Positions 1 to 9,553 of a DNA stretch of 64,000 nucleotides are shown one piece after another. The DNA is from Granulicella sp. WH15 (lineage in GTDB: Bacteria > Acidobacteriota > Terriglobia > Terriglobales > Acidobacteriaceae), in NCBI RefSeq assembly GCF_009914315.1, contig NZ_CP042596.1, positions 3,968,001-4,032,000 of the forward strand, written 5' to 3'. Numbering within the stretch: the first letter of the stretch is position 1; each line of letters begins with the position of its first letter. A model generated the notes under the pieces. That model was given only the letters and a program-made list of their open reading frames with translations, made no database searches and was not told where the DNA came from. The translations under genes were made by a program, and so were the position numbers.

Positions 1-64
1 CATTTCGACACCATATCTTCAATACACGGTAGCGGATTGATCGTTGAATGAAGGAGGAGTGAAC

Positions 65-772
65 ATGCGTCGGATAGATTGTTTAGGCGTGGGGGTGTTG
101 ATGATCTTGATGGCCATGCCCGTTCATGCGGAGACTGCTTGCTCAGCGATCACGATTGTCGCCAGTCCTCAGCAGATACCTTTGGGTAGTCGCAGTCCGA
201 TCCCAAAATCAGCAACCGGATTCACCGGAGATTTTCCCATCGGCCTGAAGTTGGTTCCCAATCTCTCCACGAATCAAGGAGATGGTGCGGTTGCGGTGGA
301 ATACCAATTAACAAATCTCGGCTCCGAGCCATTGAAGATGCCGATTCGACCGGACCAAGGCCCCCTGACTGATCTCAACAGCAAGAAGCCATTTACGATC
401 ACCATCCTCACTTTGTACATATCATCGCCGAATGGTCCGAGTCCTCTCATAGCTCTCAATCAACAACCGCATCCGTCCGCCCCGGAGGATCACTTTCCGC
501 CGCTGCTCGAAGGACAATTCTCTCTCTATGCAAGAGAAGGCTTTGACCAAAGCTGGTGCTCTCTTGCTCCTGGTACGACGATGCGTATCACAGCGCAGAC
601 AAAGATTCCTGTTGGACTGCCCCGTGTCGAGATGCAGGGCCATGCGGAACTGCTGCAAGAGCGCTTCGACCAAACCACTTCATCGACCGAGGTGGGAACT
701 GCCACCTCGAAACCTCTCGTTACGGTGATGAACAAATCTGGTGACAACCCAGCACCGGGTCCGCACAGATGA
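65..772 (+). CDS. Secreted hypothetical protein
   Basis: Function unknown. The 235-residue product starts with a clear signal peptide: a short basic n-region, a hydrophobic stretch GVLMILMAMPV, and a likely cleavage after HAE or just before TACSA. The mature part has two cysteines, is rich in Pro/Thr and looks like a beta-rich extracytoplasmic domain. An in-frame TTG lies 21 nt upstream, but ATG 65 is preferred because AAGGAGG sits 7 nt before it. The stop overlaps the start of the next gene (ATGA), so the two are probably co-translated. No family was recognised. Confidence 0.7.
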   Translation: MRRIDCLGVGVLMILMAMPVHAETACSAITIVASPQQIPLGSRSPIPKSATGFTGDFPIGLKLVPNLSTNQGDGAVAVEYQLTNLGSEPLKMPIRPDQGPLTDLNSKKPFTITILTLYISSPNGPSPLIALNQQPHPSAPEDHFPPLLEGQFSLYAREGFDQSWCSLAPGTTMRITAQTKIPVGLPRVEMQGHAELLQERFDQTTSSTEVGTATSKPLVTVMNKSGDNPAPGPHR

Positions 773-1269
773 GATCATTCTTCCTCCTTCGACTTCCAAT
801 CGTTGTCATTAGTGTGGTGCTTTATTGGCTGGCCCTCACCCATCCTGCACTTCTCTTTCGTTTCGTTTCCACAGATTACCGGCATATTCGTGTCGTTGGG
901 AAAACACACATCTACACCGGTTTAGAGATGCTTCATTGGAGCATCCTCGGGCCGTTTCAGGCGAACTTTGCCGGAATCGCCAACCTACTACTTTGGTTCA
1001 GTTGGCTATTGCTGCTGATCGGTCACAACAAATATCTGCTTGCAAGCTCACGTTGGGCCACCATCCTCTCGTTGCAAACATTCCAGATATTCCTCATGCC
1101 CATGCCTATGGATGAAAGCGGAGGGAATCATGCCGAACTGATCCATCCATTGCTCGGCTATTATCTTTGGACCGCGAGCATCGTGATCGTGCTGGCTGCT
1201 GCCTGGTATTTACGTCCCGAGTCTCAGACCGAACCCCATCGCTTCGCTGAAGCTGAACGAAGTCGCTAG
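769..1269 (+). CDS. Small integral membrane protein, hypothetical
   Basis: Function unknown. The 166-residue product has about four hydrophobic segments: one near the N-terminus (IVVISVVLYWLAL), one around residues 66-86, one around 100-112 and one near 133-148. It ends in a polar tail. The ATG overlaps the stop of the upstream secreted-protein gene by 4 nt, so it is translationally coupled to it. The pair plus the next secreted protein may form a small envelope operon. No known motif was seen. Confidence 0.65.
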   Translation: MRSFFLLRLPIVVISVVLYWLALTHPALLFRFVSTDYRHIRVVGKTHIYTGLEMLHWSILGPFQANFAGIANLLLWFSWLLLLIGHNKYLLASSRWATILSLQTFQIFLMPMPMDESGGNHAELIHPLLGYYLWTASIVIVLAAAWYLRPESQTEPHRFAEAERSR

Positions 1270-1336
1270 GGTGTCAATCACTTAGCATGAACGGCGACTC
1301 TTCTGTTGTCGCTCATTATTCAAGAAAGGTAAACCT

Positions 1337-2161
1337 GTGGCGATACGCCTTCGATTCAGTGCTGTACCAGCTCTAATGTCACTCACATGGATGACGCTAT
1401 GCAGCGGTGCGATATTTGCTGCTGCCGCGCCGCACAAACATACTGACGCCGCCTACTATCTGAAGCCTGCTCCCCGCGCTGGAGACATCGTAAGCGACAT
1501 CACTTATCGGGTGATTGCGACTCACGGGCCAGGCATGGAGGACAATGTTTGGCAGGTTCCTGCCACAGGAACGTACACCATTCTCAGCAGCGATGCTCCC
1601 AGCGTCATCAAGTGGAATGTCTCCGTCCGTATGGATGGGAAGATGGTGATTCAGGGTGCAGACGGGGACTATCGTGATGATGGCAAGACGATGTGCTTCA
1701 AAGGTAAGTGCAGCTTTACGACAGATGCCAGCGGGCCATTTTTCAACCCCACCTTTTGGGGCAATCCGACGGGCGATCTAAAACCCGGAATGAGTTGGAC
1801 GGTCGAGCTTACACAGCCCTGGGAACTCGGGCCTGCGGGCAAACAGACCATCACCGTCCTGTCTATCGATAAAGCGAATGGCATAGTGATTCTGAAGCGG
1901 GAAGGCCAGGGTGTTGGTTCCTATGAGGGAGCGCGGGATGTCGCTCTCATCAAGCGCGACGGCAAACAGTATCGTGTCACAGTGAAGCGGGGCGATGCCC
2001 ATTGGGTTGGGCAGGCGGTTTTTCAACGTGGAGTGGTCGTGAGCGACGAACTTCTTTGCAATACCACTGTCGAGCTTTCGTCCCCGGAGGTCGGAACGAT
2101 CCAAGCGCGGGAGCGGCAGTATATGTCCCTCTTGCAACACCCTGGGGCAATTGAAAATTGA
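1337..2161 (+). CDS. Secreted hypothetical protein, beta-rich
   Basis: Function unknown. The 274-residue product begins at GTG 1337, with AAGG about 6 nt upstream. It has a signal peptide (hydrophobic core ALMSLTWMTLCSGAIFAAAA) followed by a mature domain of alternating beta-type strands, with a cysteine pair in the CFKGKCSF segment. It follows the two upstream envelope genes by 67 nt on the same strand and is followed by a strong hairpin. It may belong to the same transcription unit. No family was recognised. Confidence 0.6.
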   Translation: MAIRLRFSAVPALMSLTWMTLCSGAIFAAAAPHKHTDAAYYLKPAPRAGDIVSDITYRVIATHGPGMEDNVWQVPATGTYTILSSDAPSVIKWNVSVRMDGKMVIQGADGDYRDDGKTMCFKGKCSFTTDASGPFFNPTFWGNPTGDLKPGMSWTVELTQPWELGPAGKQTITVLSIDKANGIVILKREGQGVGSYEGARDVALIKRDGKQYRVTVKRGDAHWVGQAVFQRGVVVSDELLCNTTVELSSPEVGTIQARERQYMSLLQHPGAIEN

Positions 2162-2222
2162 GCGCTTTACAGGGACTCTTCCATTATGACTGACGGATCA
2201 AGCTCCTCGGGTGCGAGTGCAT

Positions 2223-2249
2223 GTTGCCGCTTCCGGTGGAAGCGGCAAC
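2223..2249 (+). terminator. Hairpin between convergent genes
   Basis: A perfect 12-bp stem (GTTGCCGCTTCC pairing with GGAAGCGGCAAC) with a 3-nt loop lies between the end of the secreted-protein gene and the end of the convergent SDR gene. There is no clear T-run, so it may be a bidirectional terminator or mRNA-stabilising hairpin. Confidence 0.55.
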
Positions 2250-2305
2250 GCATGGGGCGGGAATGAGGGGCGCAAGAAATAAGGAGCCTACCGGTTCACA
2301 GGGTC

Positions 2306-3037
2306 TTATGCGCCGGGGCGAGGCAACAACCGAAGCAGCAGCGCGATAGGAGCATAACGCTTTGAAACATAGGCGTGCTTCTGCCTACGCGCAATTGCTT
2401 GGAGCATCTGCCTTGCCGCTTTCTTTGTATCGGAGACCAGAAGCCGACGTGCTAAAGGCGTGAGCGGAGTCGCCGTTTTCATCATCTGTGTCTCTACGAA
2501 GCCGGGTTGAAGCTCTGTCACGGCGATGGCTAACTTCTTTTGGCGGGCCGAATCTCGCAACCCATCCAGATAGATCGACTGGAATGCCTTGGACGCGGCA
2601 TAGACGGTGGCGTCCCCCGATCCACGCAGAGCGGCGACGGACGTGATCGCGGCCAAATGCCCTTCTTTACGTCCTTCAAAATACTGAAACGCAGCATGTG
2701 CGATGGTCAGGAAACCAGAGACATTAACCGCTACCGTTTGACGGTCGAGTTCTATGTCGTGATCTGGATTGAGGTCTCCAATTCCCGCAGCGATAATCAC
2801 CAAATCCACATTCCCGATCTCTTGCAACACTGCTTGAAAGCGAGCCTCGCAATCGTGACTCGACACATCCACAAAAGAAGTAACGACGCCGGTTCCTAAT
2901 TCGGCGGCGAGCTTTGTGAGTCGGTCGGTACGCCGTGCGAGAATGCCGAGTCTCCAATGATCTTGACTAAGTTGTCTCGCTAGTTCCTCGCCTATGCCAG
3001 AGGATGCGCCAACTATAATCGCCGTTCGAGTGCTCAT
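2306..3037 (-). CDS. SDR family NAD(P)-dependent oxidoreductase
   Basis: A classical short-chain dehydrogenase/reductase of about 243 residues. It has the cofactor-binding motif GASSGIG near the N-terminus, an acidic/asparagine region (AAGIGD, NVSG), a catalytic serine in AAITSVAA and the YAASK catalytic Tyr-Lys pair. The substrate cannot be read from the sequence. ATG 3037 is preferred over the GTG two codons upstream because GAGG lies 5 nt before it. It stands alone on the minus strand in the accessory part of the window, convergent with the secreted-protein genes. Confidence 0.85.
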   Translation of the reverse strand: MSTRTAIIVGASSGIGEELARQLSQDHWRLGILARRTDRLTKLAAELGTGVVTSFVDVSSHDCEARFQAVLQEIGNVDLVIIAAGIGDLNPDHDIELDRQTVAVNVSGFLTIAHAAFQYFEGRKEGHLAAITSVAALRGSGDATVYAASKAFQSIYLDGLRDSARQKKLAIAVTELQPGFVETQMMKTATPLTPLARRLLVSDTKKAARQMLQAIARRQKHAYVSKRYAPIALLLRLLPRPGA

Positions 3038-3119
3038 GTTCACCTCATCAGCATAATTGGAAAGTGAATCTTACTCTGTAAATTTCAAGTTCGTCGGGTG
3101 GGATGGCTAACATGAAAAG

Positions 3120-3147
3120 AGGGAGCCTGCCGGCAGGCAGGCTCCCT
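3120..3147 (-). terminator. Rho-independent-like terminator
   Basis: A perfect 12-bp GC-rich stem with a 4-nt loop (arms GGGAGCCTGCC and GGCAGGCTCCC plus an A-T pair), followed on the minus strand by TCTTTTC. It lies downstream of the minus-strand hypothetical gene ending at 3181. Its stem resembles the terminator at 5100-5123. Confidence 0.7.
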
Positions 3148-3180
3148 CCAGAAAGAATAAAGGTCAGGCGGCTTTCGCAA

Positions 3181-3954
3181 TCACTCCGTTGGGGGCCGAC
3201 GATAAAACTTCGGCAACTCAGGGCGATTCTCAAGATGTCTTAGCGTGGTTTCCTTCATATCAAAGCCCATCTTCATTGTTGACCGACGTAAATATGTGCG
3301 GGCATAGTCGGCAACGAGGCGCGCCAGATGATCGTCAGGACGTCGAGGGACATTCTGGAGTGCAGCGAGTACCAGCGCGGCATCTCGATTCTCAGCGTTC
3401 GCAGAACGAATTTGTTGAGCAACATGCGCTGCGGCTCGCTTGCGTAACTGTAACTCGCTCCCATATCCATCGAGATCGGAACCCGCGATCTCTCCGTCTT
3501 CAAACATGATGAAGTCAATCTGAAACGAAACTTCTGCTGCCTGACAATCGACGGAGGAAGTTGAACCTGCCCCGATGGTGCCACCACCCGCTAACGCATG
3601 ATTGAGTACGGATTCCTGCACACTTCCAGTCTGAGTAACAAGCAGCCGCGAGCCGGAAGACAACACGGGTCGGTAGACGTCAACGGTGTAGCTATCGCTC
3701 GAAGCAGTCCTCTTTCGGTTGTTGCCTTGAGCATCAACGAATATCCAACGATAACGAAGGGCGGTCACCTCTTTTTCAGCTCGATTTTCAATTACCACGG
3801 CGGTTCCAGCAGCGTCCGCATCCTGTGCGAAAGGTCGGAGCGCAGAGTCTTCACCCGGTTCTTCGAATATCTTCTCGAAGACCGGAAAGTCTTCCGCGCG
3901 ATAGCGTACAAGCAAGATGTAATCACTCGGACTAGGAACGATCAGCAATCGCAT
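3181..3954 (-). CDS. Hypothetical protein, 257 aa
   Basis: Function unknown and no family recognised. There is no signal peptide or membrane segment. The protein looks soluble: an N-terminal part with beta-type stretches (DYILLVRYRAEDF; AVVIENRAEKEVTALRYRWI), a central Gly/Ser-rich linker (ALAGGGTIGAGSTSS), and an Ala/Arg-rich helical C-terminal third. It lies 82 nt downstream of the carboxypeptidase-regulatory-like gene on the same strand, which suggests co-transcription. A strong terminator follows. Confidence 0.6.
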   Translation of the reverse strand: MRLLIVPSPSDYILLVRYRAEDFPVFEKIFEEPGEDSALRPFAQDADAAGTAVVIENRAEKEVTALRYRWIFVDAQGNNRKRTASSDSYTVDVYRPVLSSGSRLLVTQTGSVQESVLNHALAGGGTIGAGSTSSVDCQAAEVSFQIDFIMFEDGEIAGSDLDGYGSELQLRKRAAAHVAQQIRSANAENRDAALVLAALQNVPRRPDDHLARLVADYARTYLRRSTMKMGFDMKETTLRHLENRPELPKFYRRPPTE

Positions 3955-4036
3955 GTGGAAAGTATGCCCCAGCTCTGAAGCGGCGAAAAGTCATTTCGGA
4001 ACACTTCGATTGGTACAACCCAATGAAACATGGACT

Positions 4037-5038
4037 CTATATTTGGATTTCAACTCCATCTACATCGTGAGTGGGGATCATTACCTCGGTAGAAGCGAAC
4101 TCCTTCGTCATTCGTGTGTACCCCTCTTGGTTTGGCGGAGTCATCTCCCAAACGGAAAGCCTGTAGCGACCCGGCTGGACAAGACCTTCAAATGCTCCAC
4201 TGGAATCTACCTTGACACCTGAACTGCCGAAGCTATCCAACATCCCCACGTCACGGACGAAATGGACGAAGATGTGTGCTGAGTCCTTCGGTAACTTACC
4301 CGTGACTTTACCGCGAACGCTGCGCCAAATTGGACGGGGAATACGCAGGTCAAGGTCATGTACGATTTCTCCGGTTTGAACATTGAAGGAATCGGCATCT
4401 GTCACGTCCTGAGCGTTCGGGTAGAGGAAATCAAAGATTCGTTGTTGCACCGCCGAATCCGTCGATTGAAGGTGCGGGCCTGGCGGCTTTCTCAGAATTC
4501 CGGCGAAACGGAGGGAGTACCGGCCTGGGTGAAGAGGTGGTGAAGAAAAGCGGCCGTCCTCATCTACCTCATGATCCCCAGAATCACTGATGTAGCCGGA
4601 CCGTTCTCCTCGCTTGCCAACCCTTATCAAGGTGAAGTGGCAACGCTGCGGGGGAAGCCCGTCTTCATCTAAAATCCGCCCCTTGATGAAGGCAGCAGAT
4701 GTTAGGGGGATCTGTAGATCCGCTACGGGATTTTCCACCTCCAAGAAAATATTGTGGTAAACAGGAGCGTAACAGTCATGATGAACGCCGAGGCAATATC
4801 TGCCCGGTGGTAGCGGTCGAAAAGCGAAGCGTCCGAGTTCGTCGAGATTAGTAAAAGTCTCTCCGATAACCCCGGTTCCCGTCAGACTTATCTGGGGTGT
4901 CGAGAGGGCCTCCCCTGTTGCCGCGTTGAGTACGCAACCAGTGATCGTTCCACTCATCATCGACACTCCGGTATGGATGATTCGGCGCTCGTGATCCGCG
5001 AAGAGACCGCTGTCCCAGTATAAAGGTTTGCGACGCAT
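4037..5038 (-). CDS. Carboxypeptidase regulatory-like domain protein
   Basis: The 333-residue product carries repeated beta-sandwich segments of the CarboxypepD_reg/Ig-like type: GTITGCVLNAATGEAL near residue 29, FAFRPLPPGRYCLGVHHD, AFIKGRILDEDGLPP, FSSPPLHPGRYSLRFAG and FEGLVQPGRYRLSVWE. The PPGRY/HPGRY/QPGRY turns recur three times. Such domains are common in acidobacterial secreted and TonB-linked proteins. No signal peptide is visible here, which is odd. The true start may be the Met at residue 27 or 28, or an upstream export signal may have been lost. Confidence 0.65.
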   Translation of the reverse strand: MRRKPLYWDSGLFADHERRIIHTGVSMMSGTITGCVLNAATGEALSTPQISLTGTGVIGETFTNLDELGRFAFRPLPPGRYCLGVHHDCYAPVYHNIFLEVENPVADLQIPLTSAAFIKGRILDEDGLPPQRCHFTLIRVGKRGERSGYISDSGDHEVDEDGRFSSPPLHPGRYSLRFAGILRKPPGPHLQSTDSAVQQRIFDFLYPNAQDVTDADSFNVQTGEIVHDLDLRIPRPIWRSVRGKVTGKLPKDSAHIFVHFVRDVGMLDSFGSSGVKVDSSGAFEGLVQPGRYRLSVWEMTPPNQEGYTRMTKEFASTEVMIPTHDVDGVEIQI

Positions 5039-5099
5039 AGTTACTCATACTCGGGAGGAACAAGCAACACCCTGGATGGTAAGGGCGGGCGCGAGAAAA

Positions 5100-5123
5100 G
5101 GAGCCTGCTTGTTTGCAGGCTCC
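5100..5123 (-). terminator. Terminator downstream of the parB-like gene
   Basis: A 9-bp perfect stem (GGAGCCTGC / GCAGGCTCC) with a 6-nt loop, followed on the minus strand by CTTTTCTC. It sits 20 nt after the parB-like stop codon. The arms are nearly the same as those of the terminator at 3120-3147. Confidence 0.7.
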
Positions 5124-5143
5124 CAAGAAAGGACGAGCTGCAA

Positions 5144-6451
5144 CTAGGCGGCCTTTGCCTTCCTCGCAGGCTTGGGCTGCGCCTTCGCAACGGGCTTCTT
5201 CGCCTTCTCCTTGGCGGCGAACTCCTGCTTGACCTTAGCAGCGATGGCGTCGGTGTCCACTTTGTACACGGTCGCCGCGTCCTTGAGCACGGACGGAGCA
5301 TTGCCGCGGGCAGCGGCCAGTACGATGGTCAACTCGACCGTCAGCCGTCCCAACATGCTTTCTTCGGTACGACGCAGGAAAGCGGCAAACAGCTTCTCGA
5401 TGGAGTCGCTGTCTTTGGCCTTCTTGATGCCGTGCTGCTTGGCGACGATGGCGAGACGGTTCTCGTCCAACATCGCGGCCAGCCGCTCGATCACAAACAG
5501 CAGGTCGCGCTTCATCAGACGCACCGCGACGGCTGCGCCGATGGCAGAGAGAACGCGGATGCCCGTTGTATTGGAAATCGCCTCCTCCCTGCGCCGCTTC
5601 TCCTGCTCGGCCTTCCACTTGGCGTTATCCGCGACGTTCTGCGGCGTCTGCGTCTTGGGTTTGGGGTGATGCACCGGGCACTCGGCGTTGGTGCATACCT
5701 TCTGGATGGTGCCCTGTCCGTGGCCTTCGGTGACGATGGCCTCGGTGACGAACTTGCACGTCTTATACTCCGGCCACTGCGCCCGCGCCTTGTCTGCCGG
5801 TTTATCCTCCCGAATCGCCACGTACTTATTGCGCGGGAGAACGGGACTGCCTTCGCGCTGCTGCCCCTGCAAGGTGCTAATTTGCATGAGCTTAGGTTTA
5901 GCGGCGACGGCGGCGGCGACATGCGCCTCGACCTTCGCCTGATAGCAGGTTGGGTTGGTGCAAGCGTCCTGCTTGCCGAGGTCGGCAAACAAGAGCTTGT
6001 TATGCCCGGTGCGGTTGGGGCAGTCCACGCAGCTTCCGGCGATGGCGACCAGATGGGCGTTGCGCTTGTCGAATGGAGCCTCTTTCAGGAGCAAGAGCAC
6101 ATTCGTCTCAATCCAGAAACGCAGATTGCGGACAGGCAGGAGAATCCGTGCGGGCTTGTCGCCGTGGTTGGTGTAGACCTCTTTGAAGCAAGCGGTAAGT
6201 CCCTGTTGCTGGAGGTCGGCGGGCAGCTTCGCCAGCATGAGCGCGTGGCCCACACCAATATCGCTGCGGTAGAACGCATCGACCACGGCCTCGCACAGTT
6301 CGGTCAGCTTCAACCGCTGCGCGATGTAGACGGGCGTTTTACCTACCTTCGCGGCAATCTGCTCGATGCTGTACTTCGGTTCGTCCAGTGTGAGAAGCCG
6401 CTTGTACCCTTCGGCCTCTTCCATCGGGTGAACGTCGCGGCGCTGGAGATT
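5144..6451 (-). pseudogene. ParB-like protein, 3' part (split by transposon)
   Basis: This is the C-terminal 435 codons of a ParB/Spo0J-type DNA-binding protein of plasmid or ICE type. It starts right after the transposon core with ENLQRRDVHPMEEAEGY, the continuation of the ParB N-terminal domain. The central HTH region follows (SIEQIAAKVGKTPVYIAQRLKL), then a cysteine-containing segment (CVDCPNRT; CTNPTCYQA) seen in accessory-element ParB-like proteins, and an Ala/Lys-rich basic tail. An in-frame TAA from the transposon end precedes it. A shorter product could restart at ATG 6424, which would lack the N-terminal nuclease/CTPase-type domain. The 5' part lies at 9999-10298. Confidence 0.85.
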
Positions 6452-6457
6452 TTCAAT

Positions 6458-6470
6458 TTATCTTTAGTCC
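6458..6470 (+). repeat. Left terminal inverted repeat of Tn554-like element
   Basis: TTATCTTTAGTCC directly follows the TTCAAT core. It matches the right end TTATCTGTAGTGG (reverse strand of 9986-9998) at 10 of the first 11 positions. A further copy, TTATCTGTAG, lies at 6526-6535 in the same orientation, suggesting additional recombinase-binding sites in the left end. Confidence 0.65.
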
Positions 6471-6683
6471 TTCAGAAGCAGTCCATGACGTCCACGACGT
6501 GCCATTTCACACCGTCGTGGAATTGTTATCTGTAGAGCGTGTATGACGTGTAGCTGGAAGTGAAGTTCTCTGCTTGCCGGATGGAGGTAGCCCGCATTGG
6601 CACAGTGAGCGTAGCGAACTGCGCCAATGCGGGCTGGCGCTCAACCTCTGGGGGTAGATGTGAGCAAGGTGCAACGAATCATC

Positions 6684-7721
6684 ATGGCAGATAGCCATGA
6701 GCGCAGTTGGATCGTCCTCGATGCGAGCGGACGACCCATTACAGAAGTCAATGAATACCTGCTGTATCTTCACCATCTCGGGCGGTCCCCGAACACGGTC
6801 AGAGCCTATGCTCATCATCTTCAGCTCTTCCACGAGTTCCTGATAGACTCCCGTCGCAACTGGAAGAAGCTGGCTCTGACCGATCTGGCCACATTCGTGG
6901 GCTGGCTACGTCTGTCATCGAGGAAGGCCAAGGAGCCGCGTTCCGACTCGACAATCAACGTAGTGCTGGCGGCAGTGGGATCGTTCTATGAATATCAGGA
7001 CAGGCTGGGTGTAGAGACGGAGATCAGCCGTTCACGCCGCTTCGGAGCAAAGAGTCCCTACAAGCCGTTTCTTCACCAAATCAATCGGACACAATCTCTG
7101 CGACAAGCTGTGATGCGTGTGCGAACAACGAAGCTGTTGCCCAAGGTTCTTATAGCCGCCGACGTTCAGCGGCTGCTGGATGCCTGCATCCATCTTCGGG
7201 ATCGCTTGCTGTTGTGCCTGCTGTATGAAAGTGGGATGCGCATCGGCCAAGTGCTTGGCCTGCGACACGCAGATATCCGTTCGTTCGATGGCGAGATCGA
7301 AATCGTTCCACGTCTAAATCTGAATGGGGCACGCGCAAAGTCGCGCACCGCCTACGTCGTCCATGTCTCAAAGGAGGCCATGTCGCTGTATGCAGACTAC
7401 CTCGTGCACGAGTGCCAAGAAGCTTCGAACGACTACGTGTTCGTGAACTGCTGGGGCGGCCGCATCGGGGCTCCGATGAACTATGCGACCGTCATCGATC
7501 TGTTCCGCGCTCTCGGTAAGCGAACTGGGCTGCATATAACGCCACACATGTTCCGGCACACGCATGCAACCGAGTTGCTGCGAGCTGGATGGGATGCGGC
7601 CTATGTGCAAAAGCGGCTGGGTCACGCCCATATCCAGACTACGACGAGCACCTACGCGCATCTGTCCGGTGAAGATATGGGAGCGGCGTACGCACGCTAT
7701 CTGCGGGAGCGTGAACGATGA
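6684..7721 (+). CDS. tnpA: Tyrosine recombinase, Tn554 TnpA-type
   Basis: A site-specific recombinase of the phage-integrase fold, about 345 residues, close to the usual TnpA length. The N-terminal SAM-like DNA-binding domain (YLLYLHHLGRSPNTVRAYAHHL) is followed by the catalytic domain with the conserved Arg in YESGMRIGQVLGL, HxxR in HMFRH, a conserved His in RLGHAHIQ and the nucleophile Tyr in TSTYAHL. It acts with TnpB and TnpC to excise and insert the element. The start is uncertain: ATG 6627, GTG 6660 (after a GGGGG run) and ATG 6684 are all in frame. The stop overlaps tnpB (ATGA). Confidence 0.85.
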   Translation: MADSHERSWIVLDASGRPITEVNEYLLYLHHLGRSPNTVRAYAHHLQLFHEFLIDSRRNWKKLALTDLATFVGWLRLSSRKAKEPRSDSTINVVLAAVGSFYEYQDRLGVETEISRSRRFGAKSPYKPFLHQINRTQSLRQAVMRVRTTKLLPKVLIAADVQRLLDACIHLRDRLLLCLLYESGMRIGQVLGLRHADIRSFDGEIEIVPRLNLNGARAKSRTAYVVHVSKEAMSLYADYLVHECQEASNDYVFVNCWGGRIGAPMNYATVIDLFRALGKRTGLHITPHMFRHTHATELLRAGWDAAYVQKRLGHAHIQTTTSTYAHLSGEDMGAAYARYLRERER

Positions 7722-9553
7722 GCCGCCGATGCGCGGAGTGGAATCACGCCAAGCAGCATCGCCTTCTCGCTCAACTAAAGGGCTTCTGGGCGGAAGATGT
7801 CTGGGACATGCAGAGCTGCCCGATGCAAGGTCTATCGCTGAAGGCAAACCAACGTCGTCTCCGGCTCGAATGCAAGTCGAGAACGATCAACGGAGAGCTG
7901 AAGTATGCGTTCTGGAAGAAGTTCGCTGAGGGCCAGTGGACAAGCACACAAGAGCTGACGAGGGTGCATCTGCTCGTGAGATGGCTCAACAGCCTAAAGC
8001 ATCTTCCGGTATCGCTCATGGAGCGTGACCTGGAATCGTGGAAGCGTTCGTACACGGCTTATCTTCGACGCTGCGGGATGTATCGCATGGGCATAACCCA
8101 TCGCATGGATAGCAGCCAGCAACCGCGTGTGACACCGCGCGATAGCGCGTATATCAGCACTCTGCGGCAGGCATACCTTGTTCTGAGCGACGCGTATGAT
8201 GACCGACCGGAGCAGGAAAAGGACATATGGGATCTGCGACGCGTATCAATGCTGCACAACCCAACGCTGTCTCCGGGGCCGCTGAACTTCCTGAAGATCA
8301 GGCAGCCCTGGCTCCGTGTCGCGGCAAAGTCACATCTTGCATACAGTCTCCCGATCTATGCGGAGGGAACGTGTCGAACACGGCTGCAATCTCTGGTCTG
8401 CTTCTCGGAGTTCCTCGCTGCCGCCAAGCCTCAAGCCACGGCCCGTTCGATCACGCGTCCGCTGCTGTTGCGCTATCTGAGCTACCTTCCGAGCCGAGTG
8501 TGTACCGGCGCGAGAAAGAACCATGTCATCAACCTGCGGACGTTCCTTGAAATGGCTCATCGTGAGCGGTGGTTGCCGGTTGGTCCCGAGCGGCTGATCC
8601 ACGACGAAGAGGTTCCGCAGCCAATGAAGCATCAGCCTCGTTATATCCCTTCGACGGTGCTCGACCAACTGAACCAGCACCTTCATGACCTGAAGCCATC
8701 GTGGATGCGGAAGGTGCTCATCTTGCAAGAGTGCGGCATGCGAATCAGCGAGCTGCTGCAGCTCTCGCTGGACTGCCTCTCGCAGGACGCGCGTGGCATC
8801 TACTATCTCCGTTACCTCCAGGGCAAGGTTCGGCGGGAGAACGCGATCCCTGTATCGCAGGAGATAGCGCATGTCGTGCAGGAGCAGCAAGCGTCAGTTC
8901 GGGAACGTCATCGAGACTTCTACCTTCTGTTCCCCAGCGAACGGGGTCGTCCGATCCGCCAGGCCAGCTTCGCGCAGGTCATCAATCAGCTCGCCTACAA
9001 CCATCGCATCACGGATGCGAATGGGAACCTCTTCCGCTTCCAGTCACACCAGTTCCGCCACACGGTGGGCACGCGCATGATCAATCTCGGCGTACCTCAC
9101 CACATCATCCAGCGCTACCTGGGGCACAAGGGCCCCGAGATGACCAGCCGTTACGCCCATATCCACGACAGCACGATGCGGGAGAAACTCTCTGAGTATC
9201 TTGCAGGCACGCTGGTTGATGTCGCTGGACATAAGGTCGTGGAAGACAGCGTCAACGATACGGTCGAGCTGCAGTGGTTCACCCGTAACGTGCTCGCGCA
9301 GGCTCTGACCAATGGCTACTGTGCGATCCCCACGGTGGCTGGCCCTTGCCCTCATCCGAACGCCTGTCTGAACTGCGCTCACTTCCGCACCGACATCACC
9401 TTCCTGGACGTTCATCGTGCCGAACTGCGCGAGACCGAACGCGTCATCGCCAAAGCCGATGCGAACGGCTGGACGCGACAAAGCGAGATGAATGCGCGCA
9501 AACGAACGAATCTGGTAAACATCATCACCACTCTGGAGGAGACACATGCGTAG
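7718..9553 (+). CDS. tnpB: Tyrosine recombinase, Tn554 TnpB-type
   Basis: The larger recombinase of the pair, 611 residues, near the usual TnpB size. The catalytic motifs are the Arg in QECGMRISELLQL, HxxR in HQFRHTVGTRM, the His in YLGHKGPEM and the Tyr in SRYAHIHD. A C-terminal cysteine/histidine cluster (CAIP, CPHPNACLNCAHF) is probably a zinc-binding module, typical of TnpB-like recombinases. Its ATG overlaps the tnpA stop, and its stop overlaps the tnpC start, so the three proteins are translationally coupled and probably assemble together at the element ends. Confidence 0.87.
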   Translation: MSRRCAEWNHAKQHRLLAQLKGFWAEDVWDMQSCPMQGLSLKANQRRLRLECKSRTINGELKYAFWKKFAEGQWTSTQELTRVHLLVRWLNSLKHLPVSLMERDLESWKRSYTAYLRRCGMYRMGITHRMDSSQQPRVTPRDSAYISTLRQAYLVLSDAYDDRPEQEKDIWDLRRVSMLHNPTLSPGPLNFLKIRQPWLRVAAKSHLAYSLPIYAEGTCRTRLQSLVCFSEFLAAAKPQATARSITRPLLLRYLSYLPSRVCTGARKNHVINLRTFLEMAHRERWLPVGPERLIHDEEVPQPMKHQPRYIPSTVLDQLNQHLHDLKPSWMRKVLILQECGMRISELLQLSLDCLSQDARGIYYLRYLQGKVRRENAIPVSQEIAHVVQEQQASVRERHRDFYLLFPSERGRPIRQASFAQVINQLAYNHRITDANGNLFRFQSHQFRHTVGTRMINLGVPHHIIQRYLGHKGPEMTSRYAHIHDSTMREKLSEYLAGTLVDVAGHKVVEDSVNDTVELQWFTRNVLAQALTNGYCAIPTVAGPCPHPNACLNCAHFRTDITFLDVHRAELRETERVIAKADANGWTRQSEMNARKRTNLVNIITTLEETHA